Positions 1 through 5,820 of a stretch of DNA of 10,112 nt are shown in pieces. This DNA is from Alistipes sp. (GTDB lineage Bacteria > Bacteroidota > Bacteroidia > Bacteroidales > Rikenellaceae). Location: assembly GCA_028691095.1 (NCBI GenBank), contig JAQUZZ010000030.1, positions 1 to 10,112 of the forward strand, read 5' to 3'. Within the stretch, counting starts at the first letter, position 1. Each line of letters starts with the position of its first letter. The position numbers and the translations under genes are program-made. The notes under the pieces are model-generated. The model was not told the DNA's origin. It did not search any database and saw only the letters and a list, made by a program, of their open reading frames with translations.

Positions 1-1620
1 CTGTGGCTTGCGGTGGATAACGCACCCCGTACCGATATGATGCCCACAGCCGGCGACCAAACCATCTATGGGGGACTCTACCGGTCGGTGGAGCTGATCG
101 TGACCGAGCCGTCCCATCTTGCCATAGATCATTTTGCCTCCGAGGGAGTCTATATCCAGCAGACCAAAGTGTTGCCTCAGGAGGCAACGGTGGAGGCAAC
201 GGTGCGGATTACCGCTCCGGCCGACCGCCTCCTCTCCGTGCATCTGGCCGTGCTCACGCCACAGGGAGATACGGTGGCCACGCAACAGAGCGAGGTGCGC
301 GTCGATAGTTTGGGTCGTAGTGCGGTGACCTTGCCCATCACGATGCTCAATCCGACGCTTTGGGACGGACGGAACAACCCCTATCGCTACACCGTCAGTA
401 CGCAACTGCGCGACGAGAAGGGCGTGTGCGACGAGGTGAAGGTTCCCTTGGGACTTCGCTTTTTCAGCGTCGATCCCAAGCAGGGCTTTATGCTCAACGG
501 TCGCCCCTATCCGTTGCATGGTGTGGTCTACTATGAGGATCGAGCCGCCGTGGGGTTGGCACTCAAACCCTATCATGTGCAGGAAGACTTGGATCTGATT
601 ACCGAGATGGGAGCCAATGCGGTGCGAGCCGCAGGCTACCCGCACAACCCGCTATTCTATGAGGAGTGTGATCGGCGCGGATTGATCGTGTGGAGCGAAA
701 TCCCGTTTCTGGGCCCGGCCTATCTCTCCGATCGGGGTTATGTGAACAGCGAGGCATTCCGACAAAATGGCCGCAATCAGTTGCAGGAGATGATCTATCA
801 ACACTACAATCATCCGTCGGTGGTGATGTGGGGGCTCTTTGTCAATCAACCGGTGCAGGGCGACGACCCCACCGAATATGTGAAGGAGTTGAACACCTTG
901 GCTCTGACGGCCGACCCCTCACGGATGACCGTGGCGGTGAGCAATCAGGATGGCCCCATCAATTTTGTGACCGACTTGGTGGCCTGGGATCATGCCTACG
1001 GTTGGAAGGAGGGGCAACCTTCGGATCTGAAGGTGTGGATGACTCAGTTGCAACGAAATTGGGGCAGTCTCTGTTCGGGAATTAGTTATGGGGCGGGAGG
1101 ATCCATCGTGCAGCAGGAGGATTCGCTCTATCGACCCGACTATTTGGGTAATTGGCATCCCGAACGGTGGCAGACGACGTTGCATGAGCAATACTTTCCG
1201 TTGGTCAGTGCGGCTCCCTTTTTCTGGGGGTGTTTTGTGGCGAATATGTTTGATTATGGCGCGGCAGGGCGCGATTGGGGTGAAGGAACCGGAGTTGATG
1301 ATCGGGGAATGGTCACCTTTGATCGGAAGTATCGTAAGGATGCCTTCTATCTCTATCGAGCAAATTGGGACACGCTTACCCCCATGGTTTATATTGCCGA
1401 ACGACGGTGGTCGCCACGCGCAAAGCGCAAACAGAGCCTCAAAGTCTACTCCAACACGCGGGGTGAGGTGGAGCTTCTGCTCAACGGTGCGTCGCTGGGA
1501 ACCAAGACCGGAACACTGGGGGTCTTCCGCTGGGAGGATGTGGAGCTGTTGCCCGGACGCAATCGTATCGAGGTACGCAGCGAAGCCGCAGCGGACGAAG
1601 CGGTGATCGAGATTCTCTAA
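1..1620 (+). CDS. Glycoside hydrolase family 2 protein, 5'-truncated by window edge; probable catalytically inactive member
   Basis: The reading frame is open from the first base, so the gene starts upstream; 539 residues are visible, ending at TAA. Seen: the end of the N-terminal sugar-binding domain (PRTDMMP, YGGLYRSVELI, about residues 9-35), an immunoglobulin-like domain (about 50-150), a TIM-barrel region (about 155-455; NHPSVVMWGL, WSEIPF, DRKYRKDAF) and a C-terminal beta domain with VKVYSN/ELLLNG-like motifs. This order is typical of the beta-galactosidase/beta-glucuronidase family. Oddly, key active-site residues are absent: the acid/base Asn-Glu reads Asn-Gln (codons 844-849) with one extra residue before it; the nucleophile motif SEYGAG reads SYGAG (1084-1098); the SHYP histidine is Gly (634-636); the FVWN tryptophan is Ala (1240-1242); and the Arg-His of GVxRHxD is Tyr-Tyr (529-534). 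The frame is otherwise intact, so I infer a maintained scaffold that does not hydrolyse sugars by the usual mechanism. Family certain; inactivity likely; ligand unknown. Any signal peptide lies outside the window. Confidence 0.93.
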   Translation: MWLAVDNAPRTDMMPTAGDQTIYGGLYRSVELIVTEPSHLAIDHFASEGVYIQQTKVLPQEATVEATVRITAPADRLLSVHLAVLTPQGDTVATQQSEVRVDSLGRSAVTLPITMLNPTLWDGRNNPYRYTVSTQLRDEKGVCDEVKVPLGLRFFSVDPKQGFMLNGRPYPLHGVVYYEDRAAVGLALKPYHVQEDLDLITEMGANAVRAAGYPHNPLFYEECDRRGLIVWSEIPFLGPAYLSDRGYVNSEAFRQNGRNQLQEMIYQHYNHPSVVMWGLFVNQPVQGDDPTEYVKELNTLALTADPSRMTVAVSNQDGPINFVTDLVAWDHAYGWKEGQPSDLKVWMTQLQRNWGSLCSGISYGAGGSIVQQEDSLYRPDYLGNWHPERWQTTLHEQYFPLVSAAPFFWGCFVANMFDYGAAGRDWGEGTGVDDRGMVTFDRKYRKDAFYLYRANWDTLTPMVYIAERRWSPRAKRKQSLKVYSNTRGEVELLLNGASLGTKTGTLGVFRWEDVELLPGRNRIEVRSEAAADEAVIEIL

Positions 1621-1627
1621 CGTCGCG

Positions 1628-1765
1628 CGTTCAGCCGACCTGAGCCGATCCGCGCCAATCCGACCTAATCCGCGCACGCTGACCCGACCCGCGTCGCGTC
1701 AATCCGACCTGATCCGCGCCGACTGAGCCGACTTGAGTCAATTCGATCCGCACCGCGCCAACCCG
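1628..1765. repeat. Degenerate GC-rich tandem-like repeat after the GH2 gene
   Basis: A low-complexity patch built from variants of CCGACCTGATCCGCGCC. The clearest pair is AATCCGACCTAATCCGCGC at 1657-1675 and AATCCGACCTGATCCGCGC at 1701-1719, with 18 of 19 bases identical and 44 bases apart. The core CCGACC/CCGACT recurs near 1635, 1660, 1684, 1704, 1719 and 1728, with uneven spacing (25, 24, 20, 15 and 9 bases). GATCCGCGCC occurs at 1647 and 1711. It is non-coding and follows directly after the GH2 stop codon. Its function is unknown; it may be slipped-strand expansion in an unconstrained spacer. Confidence 0.65.
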
Positions 1766-1806
1766 AAACGAATCTCTAACCTCTTTTCTCCTTCGTCCCG
1801 ACCCTT

Positions 1807-1884
1807 GGTTAGAAAATCACAAAAACCTTTCCCTCTTCCCTCCCTCGTTTCGTCCCCTCCTGGGGTTAGACAATCACAAAAACC
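1807..1884. repeat. Direct repeat pair ahead of the terminator hairpin
   Basis: Two 21-base copies at 1807-1827 and 1864-1884 (GGTTAGAAAATCACAAAAACC and the same with C for one A) differ at one base and lie 57 bases apart. The flanking pyrimidine-rich sequence is also alike (CGTCCCGACCCTTGG versus CGTCCCCTCCTGGGG). The second copy runs into the left arm of the terminator at 1875-1922, so the first copy looks like a duplicated half of the terminator region. Confidence 0.7.
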
Positions 1885-1922
1885 CTCCGAAGCATTGCAC
1901 AATGCTTCGGAGGGTTTTTGTG
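1875..1922. terminator. Bidirectional Rho-independent terminator between GH2 gene and tatC
   Basis: A perfect 22-base inverted repeat: left arm 1875-1896, loop GCAC 1897-1900, right arm 1901-1922. The stem core is CCCTCCGAAGCATT, flanked by AAAAA on the left and TTTTT on the right, so each strand has a U-tract at the 3' side of the hairpin. It lies between convergent genes, the GH2 gene from the left and tatC from the right, and can stop both transcripts. Confidence 0.93.
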
Positions 1923-1970
1923 TGTGATGCGTCAAGATGCGAGTGTCGTCAGGGATGTTCACACCCCTCT

Positions 1971-1989
1971 GCAAAAAGCAAGCTCTTGC
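1971..1989 (-). terminator. Weak possible terminator just after tatC
   Basis: On the minus strand GCAA-GAGC-TTGC is followed by TTTTTGC. The stem is only four base pairs with a four-base loop, so it could contribute at most partial termination. The strong hairpin further downstream is the more likely end of the tatA-tatC transcript. Confidence 0.25.
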
Positions 1990-2012
1990 ATCCCTCAAGC
2001 GACCTTAACGGT

Positions 2013-2873
2013 CTACTCCTCCTCGGTGGGTACCGTGTAACCTTGTTCTGCCTCCTCTTTGGCTTTTTGGTGCTCTACCCGTACGGCCAAGAAGATACTC
2101 AACTCATAGAGTGCGTAGAGCGGCAGTACGACCAGCACCAAACTGAAGAGGTCGGGGGGAGTGATGATGGCCGAGATAATGGTCAGCAACACAATGGCAT
2201 GCCGACGGTAGTGTCGCAGGAAGGCCGCGGACACAATCCCCATGCGGGTCAGAAAATAGATCAACAAGGGCAGTTGGAAAATCACGGCACATCCGATCGA
2301 GACGCTCAGAATGTTCGTTAGATAGGATTTGATGTCGATCATGTTGATGATGTCGGGGCTGGCCTGGTAGTTGGCCAAGAAGTTGATCGACAGCGGTGCA
2401 ATCATGAAGTAGCCAAACAGCAGTCCCGTGAAAAAGCAGAGCGAAACGTAGAGCACAAACATCCGACTCTTGTGTCGTTCGTAGGAGGTCAACGCCGGAG
2501 CGATGAACTGCCAGATCTCCCAGAGGAGATAGGGAACGGCTAAGGCGATACCGGTCACCAGCGACACTTGCATATGCAGGTTAAACTGCCCGCCTAAGGC
2601 CGTGTTGACCATGTTCAGTTTGATGGGATTGATGCACAAACGTCCGTCTCCAAACAGGCTGTGCGAAGCCTCGCACAGCAGCCGATTGGTGATGAAATCG
2701 GGGGATTGAGGGCCCATCAGCACAATGTCGATAATGAATCTCTTGGCGATAAAAGCGACAATCATGATGATAAACAAGGAGGCGAATCCTCGCACCAAGT
2801 GGGGACGAAGGGCATCAAGGTGTTCAAAAAAAGTCATCTCGTTTTCGGATGACTCTTCTGGGGTATTACTCAT
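2013..2873 (-). CDS. tatC: Sec-independent protein translocase subunit TatC
   Basis: The 286-residue inner-membrane protein is the receptor of the twin-arginine translocase. It recognises the RR signal peptide of folded, often cofactor-containing, proteins and recruits TatA for passage. Seen: the N-terminal FFEHLDALR motif (residues 15-23; the Glu belongs to the signal-peptide site), six hydrophobic spans, WQFIAPALTSYER (121-133, with Glu132 at the conserved cytoplasmic-loop position) and SAIITPPD (234-241). The first external loop (about 50-95) is longer than in Escherichia coli TatC and carries two cysteines, Cys67 and Cys80. The C-terminus is charged and glutamate-rich. The ATG start fits because the signature lies 15 residues in. 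It follows tatA on the same strand after 112 bases and probably shares its transcript. No tatB is visible here. Confidence 0.96.
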   Translation of the reverse strand: MSNTPEESSENEMTFFEHLDALRPHLVRGFASLFIIMIVAFIAKRFIIDIVLMGPQSPDFITNRLLCEASHSLFGDGRLCINPIKLNMVNTALGGQFNLHMQVSLVTGIALAVPYLLWEIWQFIAPALTSYERHKSRMFVLYVSLCFFTGLLFGYFMIAPLSINFLANYQASPDIINMIDIKSYLTNILSVSIGCAVIFQLPLLIYFLTRMGIVSAAFLRHYRRHAIVLLTIISAIITPPDLFSLVLVVLPLYALYELSIFLAVRVEHQKAKEEAEQGYTVPTEEE

Positions 2874-2923
2874 AACAGTACGTAATTTACCGTGAGTTCG
2901 ATATACAAAGCTCTACACAACAC

Positions 2924-2964
2924 TCCACCGCAACGGGAACCGAAATTGCGCTCGGTGCGGTGGA
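2924..2964 (-). other. Bulged stem-loop between tatA and tatC
   Basis: TCCACCGCA (2924-2932) pairs perfectly with TGCGGTGGA (2956-2964). Inside, CCGA (2940-2943) pairs with TCGG (2952-2955), which directly abuts the outer right arm. This gives 13 base pairs with a seven-base bulge on one side. No U-tract follows on the minus strand, so it is not a standard terminator. It may stabilise or process the tatA-tatC mRNA and so set the TatA:TatC ratio; that role is inferred. Confidence 0.5.
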
Positions 2965-2985
2965 TATGTGCGGTACGCATTGGGT

Positions 2986-3252
2986 TTATGCCTGTTTGGT
3001 GGTCTCGTCGGTAGGTTGTTGAGCCTGCTGCTGAGCCTGCGGTTTGGCAGCGGGAGCCGTGGTTTCGTTTTTCGGGGCGTCGGCCGTATAGTCTTTGTTG
3101 ATGGCATCCTTAAACTCCTTGATGCCGCGACCCATGCCACGCATCATTTCCGGAATCTTTTTACCGCCGAAGAAAATAACAACTAAAGCTACGATCACCA
3201 GCAACTGGGGCCAACCGATCATTCCCAAAATCAGCAAAGGTAAGTTGCACAT
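2986..3252 (-). CDS. tatA: Twin-arginine translocase subunit TatA/TatE
   Basis: The 88-residue membrane protein forms the size-adaptable pore or membrane-thinning assembly of the Tat system, working with TatC. Seen: one short N-terminal membrane span (about 13-28, starting from GWPQLLVIV), the conserved FFGGKKIPE hinge (Phe-Gly at 28-29), an amphipathic helix (about 31-50: MMRGMGRGIKEFKDA) and a polar, Gln/Ala/Thr-rich cytoplasmic tail. Length and layout are normal for TatA. The first Met gives a ten-residue leader before MIGW; the Met at residue 11 is an alternative start. There is no clear ribosome-binding site, as is usual in this phylum. It is the first gene of the tatA-tatC pair. With no tatB nearby, this TatA may do both jobs, as in minimal TatAC systems. 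Confidence 0.95.
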   Translation of the reverse strand: MCNLPLLILGMIGWPQLLVIVALVVIFFGGKKIPEMMRGMGRGIKEFKDAINKDYTADAPKNETTAPAAKPQAQQQAQQPTDETTKQA

Positions 3253-3346
3253 AATGGTTAAAATTAAGGTTCTACATTAAGAAAGTTGTGTGTGGATAAG
3301 TTCCCCATGCGGCATTTCTATTGCATCCGCACTCTTATTCACATTG

Positions 3347-3354
3347 CAAATATA
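3347..3354 (-). promoter_or_regulatory. Candidate -7 box for tatA-tatC
   Basis: Read on the minus strand the site is TATATTTG, a match to the Bacteroidetes TAnnTTTG -7 box. It would start transcription about 90 bases before the tatA start codon. No TTTG is present at the -33 spacing, so only half of the promoter is convincing. Confidence 0.45.
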
Positions 3355-3540
3355 ACATAAAATTGCTGACTTTTATTGTTTCTGTTCTTTTTTCGTGAGA
3401 ACATCGGCCGAGGCTTCTCCGCGGGGTTGGAGGGCTCAAGGGGAGGTGAAAATTGCAGGGTGATGTAAGCCGCGATGCCACGACATCGGAGTGTGACGCG
3501 GATTTTCGGGAAAGGGCGTGTCCTGATCTGGGATGAAGTA

Positions 3541-3600
3541 GTGTGCGATTTATGGGTGATACAGGCATCGGTATACCAGGCATCTACGGTGATAAAGGGG
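3541..3600 (+). repeat. Repeated intergenic element, copy 1 (upstream of tRNA-Leu)
   Basis: Without gaps this stretch matches 6501-6560 at 44 of 60 bases by hand count. The shared blocks are TGTGCGATTT, GCATCGGTA and CAGG. Similarity may continue with gaps to about 3615 (ACTT). It lies just before the tRNA promoter; the other copy lies between clpP and clpX. There are no terminal inverted repeats and no gene inside. Identity and function are unknown. Confidence 0.6.
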
Positions 3601-3626
3601 TTTAATCATTTTACTTGGTCTAAAAA

Positions 3627-3657
3627 TTTGCAGCCTCATAAAAAAGCGTTATCTTTG
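3627..3657 (+). promoter_or_regulatory. Promoter of tRNA-Leu, Bacteroidetes type
   Basis: The -33 box TTTG lies at 3627-3630 and the -7 box TATCTTTG at 3650-3657, with 19 bases between them. This is a full match to the TTTG-N19-TAnnTTTG promoter of the primary sigma factor in this phylum. Transcription would start around 3664, a few bases before the mature tRNA. Confidence 0.85.
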
Positions 3658-3667
3658 TGCCGCTTAT

Positions 3668-3749
3668 GCGGATATGGCGTAATTGGTAGCCGCGCCAGAC
3701 TTAGGATCTGGTGCCTTTCGGCGTGGGGGTTCGAGTCCCTTTATCCGCA
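3668..3749 (+). tRNA. tRNA-Leu (anticodon UAG)
   Basis: A full cloverleaf can be folded: acceptor GCGGATA (3668-3674) with TATCCGC (3742-3748), discriminator A3749, and a D loop containing AATTGGTAG. The anticodon stem CCAGA/TCTGG encloses the loop CTTAGGA, with anticodon TAG at 3702-3704. A long variable arm (GCC-TTTC-GGC) marks a class II tRNA, and the T loop is TTCGAGT. The leucine-type D arm, long variable arm and anticodon UAG together give leucine, reading CUN codons. CCA is not encoded, so it must be added by the nucleotidyltransferase. Confidence 0.97.
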
Positions 3750-3761
3750 CTGAACACAAGG

Positions 3762-3797
3762 ACGACCGCCGAACTCAAGGGATGCGGCGGTCGTTTT
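3762..3797 (+). terminator. Rho-independent terminator after tRNA-Leu
   Basis: ACGACCGCCG (3762-3771) pairs over ten bases with CGGCGGTCGT (3785-3794) across a 13-base loop, followed by a short TTTT run (3794-3797). It lies 12 bases after the tRNA and 34 bases before the tig start codon. The short U-tract may allow read-through into tig. Confidence 0.8.
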
Positions 3798-3831
3798 ATC
3801 TGATTTTGGAACGTCAAAAACATTGCATAGA

Positions 3832-5160
3832 ATGAATATTGTTAGAGAAAATCTGGAGGATCGGACTACGTTGCTGAAAGTGACCGTAGGTGAGGCCGAT
3901 TACAACGAGGCGGTGGATAAATCGTTGCGTACCTACAAACGCAAAGCCAACATCCCCGGATTCCGTCCGGGTATGGTGCCCATGGCGATCGTCAATAAGA
4001 TGTATCGGAAAGGCGTTGTGGCCGAGGAGTCTTATCGGACGGCTTCCAAAGCCTGCTTCGACTATATCGAGAAGGAGAAGATCACCACGGTGGGCGATAT
4101 GATTCCCAGCAACCGTCAGGGTGAGTTGGATTTCGATAACAATACCGAATATGAGTTTATCTTCGAGGTGGGTGTTGCCCCCGAGGTGAAACTCGATCTG
4201 ACCAAGAAGGATAAAGTCACCAAATATGCCATTCAGGTGGAGGAGAAGATGCGCGACGGTTATCGCAGCAACTTCACCAACCGCTTCGGAAAGCTCGAAG
4301 AGGTGGAGTCGGTGGCCAAAGATGAGGCGCTGGATGTAACCTTGGAGCAGGGCGAGACCAAAATCGACGAGGCCTATGTGGGCTTGGTGGGTATGAGTGA
4401 TGAGGAGCGCGCTCCTTTTATCGGTAAGAAAGTGGGCGATTCGATGGATGTCGACTTGACCAAACTCTATAAAACGGCTTCACAGCGTGCTTCGATCTTG
4501 GGTGTCAAGGAGGAGGAATTGGAGGGCATGGATCCCAACTACAAATTGACGGTGACCAAAATCCGTCGCTTTGTGGCTCCGGAGCTCAACGACGACTTCT
4601 TCAAGTTGGCTTTCCCCGACGGCAGTGTTACCACGGCCGAAGGATTGGAGCAGTATATCGACGGTCAGATTGCCCGTGATTTGGGTCGGGAGACCGATTT
4701 CCTGTTCGGAATGGATATGAAGAAATTCTTGCTCAAGAAGGCAGACTTAGAGATGCCTGAGGCCTTCCTGAAGAATTGGCTCTTCACGATCAACGAGGGT
4801 AAATTCTCGATGGAGGATATTGAGAAGGATTTCGCTCAGTTCTTGGATATGATGCGTTGGAACCTGATCGAGAAACACTACGTTAACGAATTCAAGTTGG
4901 AGGTTTCCGAGGCAGAGGCGTTGGAAGAGGCTAAGAAGGCTGCTGCTGCTCAATTTGCTTACTACGGCATTCCGAATGTCGATGACGAGACCTTGACCAA
5001 ATATGCACAAAACATTCTGGGCAACAAAGAGGAGAATCGTAAACTCTACGACAAGTTGTTTGAAGAGAAGGTGATTGCTGCCGTAGTGCCCCAGATTACC
5101 GTATCGGAGAAGAGCATCTCGACCGAGGATTTTGGAAAGTTGGCTCAGGAGGCTCGTTAA
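3832..5160 (+). CDS. tig: Trigger factor (ribosome-associated chaperone)
   Basis: The 442-residue chaperone binds the ribosomal tunnel exit and shields nascent chains. Seen: the N-terminal ribosome-binding domain (about 1-145), with MNIVRENLEDRTTLLKVTV and the tunnel-exit signature GFRPGMVP at 43-50. A short central segment (about 150-240) stands where the FKBP-like prolyl isomerase domain belongs, but without a recognisable FKBP active site. A long helical, charged C-terminal substrate cradle follows (about 245-440). An in-frame TTG nine bases earlier exists, but ATG at 3832 gives the MNIVREN start usual in Bacteroidetes trigger factors. It follows tRNA-Leu by 82 bases and precedes clpP, an order shared with many bacteria where folding and degradation genes cluster. 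No promoter is seen between the tRNA terminator and the start codon. The degenerate middle domain suggests weak or no isomerase activity. Confidence 0.96.
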   Translation: MNIVRENLEDRTTLLKVTVGEADYNEAVDKSLRTYKRKANIPGFRPGMVPMAIVNKMYRKGVVAEESYRTASKACFDYIEKEKITTVGDMIPSNRQGELDFDNNTEYEFIFEVGVAPEVKLDLTKKDKVTKYAIQVEEKMRDGYRSNFTNRFGKLEEVESVAKDEALDVTLEQGETKIDEAYVGLVGMSDEERAPFIGKKVGDSMDVDLTKLYKTASQRASILGVKEEELEGMDPNYKLTVTKIRRFVAPELNDDFFKLAFPDGSVTTAEGLEQYIDGQIARDLGRETDFLFGMDMKKFLLKKADLEMPEAFLKNWLFTINEGKFSMEDIEKDFAQFLDMMRWNLIEKHYVNEFKLEVSEAEALEEAKKAAAAQFAYYGIPNVDDETLTKYAQNILGNKEENRKLYDKLFEEKVIAAVVPQITVSEKSISTEDFGKLAQEAR

Positions 5161-5323
5161 TTCGATCCCGAGGCATACGATAGAGACACGGGTGGCGAGA
5201 GCGTAGAGATACGAAGGCTGGCAGACCTTAAGCTACAAGGCAAGGAAGTGCTTGCGGATGAATCTTAGGGTAAATTCCTATCGCAATTCGTCTCTTTTAT
5301 AACACGTGTCATTCAAAATGGAG

Positions 5324-5360
5324 GAAGACAAGACCTTAACGGTCTCGTCTTCTTTCGTTT
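5324..5360 (+). terminator. Rho-independent terminator after tig
   Basis: GAAGAC (5324-5329) pairs with GTCTTC (5347-5352). After one A-C mismatch, AGACC pairs with GGTCT around the loop TTAAC. TTTCGTTT follows at 5353-5360. It lies about 165 bases after the tig stop codon and separates tig from clpP transcription. Confidence 0.8.
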
Positions 5361-5820
5361 TATGAACCATAAATAGTAGAAATAGCGCGCAGTATGTTGC
5401 ATTTAGGCCTCTTTCTCCCCGCTTGGTCGAGCCTGAGGTGCACGTTCCCTGCGGAGGAAGCAACGAAAACCATTCGATCCGAAATCTAAAAGTATTCGGG
5501 TTTATGTTGTTTATTTGTAATGCGTTACATTGTATGCCTGAGGGCTGATACACCGCATCCCAAGAGCTTGCATGGGATGCCCCTGCTAAGCGAGGGCTTC
5601 TGGACGTCGAGGGGGAAGTCGATTTCCGGGGGTGTGGGAGCAGGATCCCTCTGGAAATTGTTATATTTGTACCCGATCCCCTTTACCGAGGGGTGTGAAG
5701 CCGTCGGCAGGGTGCAGATGCGGGGTTCTGCATTGTGATCCTCTCCACGGAGGGCTGCGACAACGGGGTAAGGTTGTCCCGATACCCGAAAAAATAAGAA
5801 GTGTTTAAAACCAAGCGTAT
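5361..5820. other. Long intergenic region with several hairpins before clpP
   Basis: No credible protein gene is seen on either strand. Contents: an inverted repeat TGTAA-TGCG-TTACA (5516-5529); a perfect eight-base stem GCATCCCA/TGGGATGC (5555-5562 with 5573-5580, ten-base loop); and CCCT/AGGG around 5582-5596. A TATATTTG promoter-like box (5662-5669) is followed by a GC-rich stretch with further hairpins up to about 5790. The 5161-5323 part before the tig terminator also holds no gene. I do not recognise a known RNA family. A structured clpP leader or an unannotated small RNA are the main possibilities. Confidence 0.5.
5662..5669 (+). promoter_or_regulatory. Candidate -7 box for clpP
   Basis: TATATTTG matches the TAnnTTTG consensus. 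No TTTG lies at the -33 distance. If used, transcription would start near 5676 and leave a leader of about 145 bases before clpP. No better box lies nearer the start codon. Confidence 0.45.

Larger units (their letters stand above)
3253..3626. other. Intergenic region between tatA and the tRNA promoter
   Basis: No convincing gene is seen. The left, AT-rich part is the tatA leader and promoter zone. The region around 3395-3540 is GC-rich. CGGAGTGTGACGCGGATTTTCG at about 3488-3509 resembles parts of the repeated element described separately. The right end holds the clearest copy of that element (3541-3600). Confidence 0.6.

Noticed and set aside
919-1677. 252-residue open frame on the minus strand opposite the GH2 gene
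   Set aside because: It overlaps a gene with clear family motifs; its composition is that of a reverse-strand shadow and it has no recognisable domain.
1628-1765. Possible CRISPR array
   Set aside because: Repeats are too short, uneven and degenerate, with no unique spacers and no cas genes nearby.
3553-3603. 17-codon frame in repeat copy 1, with a counterpart in copy 2 starting GTG
   Set aside because: Only about 7 of 17 residues agree and most base changes alter the amino acid, so there is no sign of selection for a peptide.
3475-3753. 92-residue open frame covering the tRNA
   Set aside because: It runs through the tRNA-Leu gene and its promoter, so it cannot be a real protein gene.
3823-3831. 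TTG start three codons upstream of the tig ATG
   Set aside because: ATG at 3832 gives the MNIVREN terminus usual for trigger factors in this phylum; the TTG adds only Met-His-Arg.
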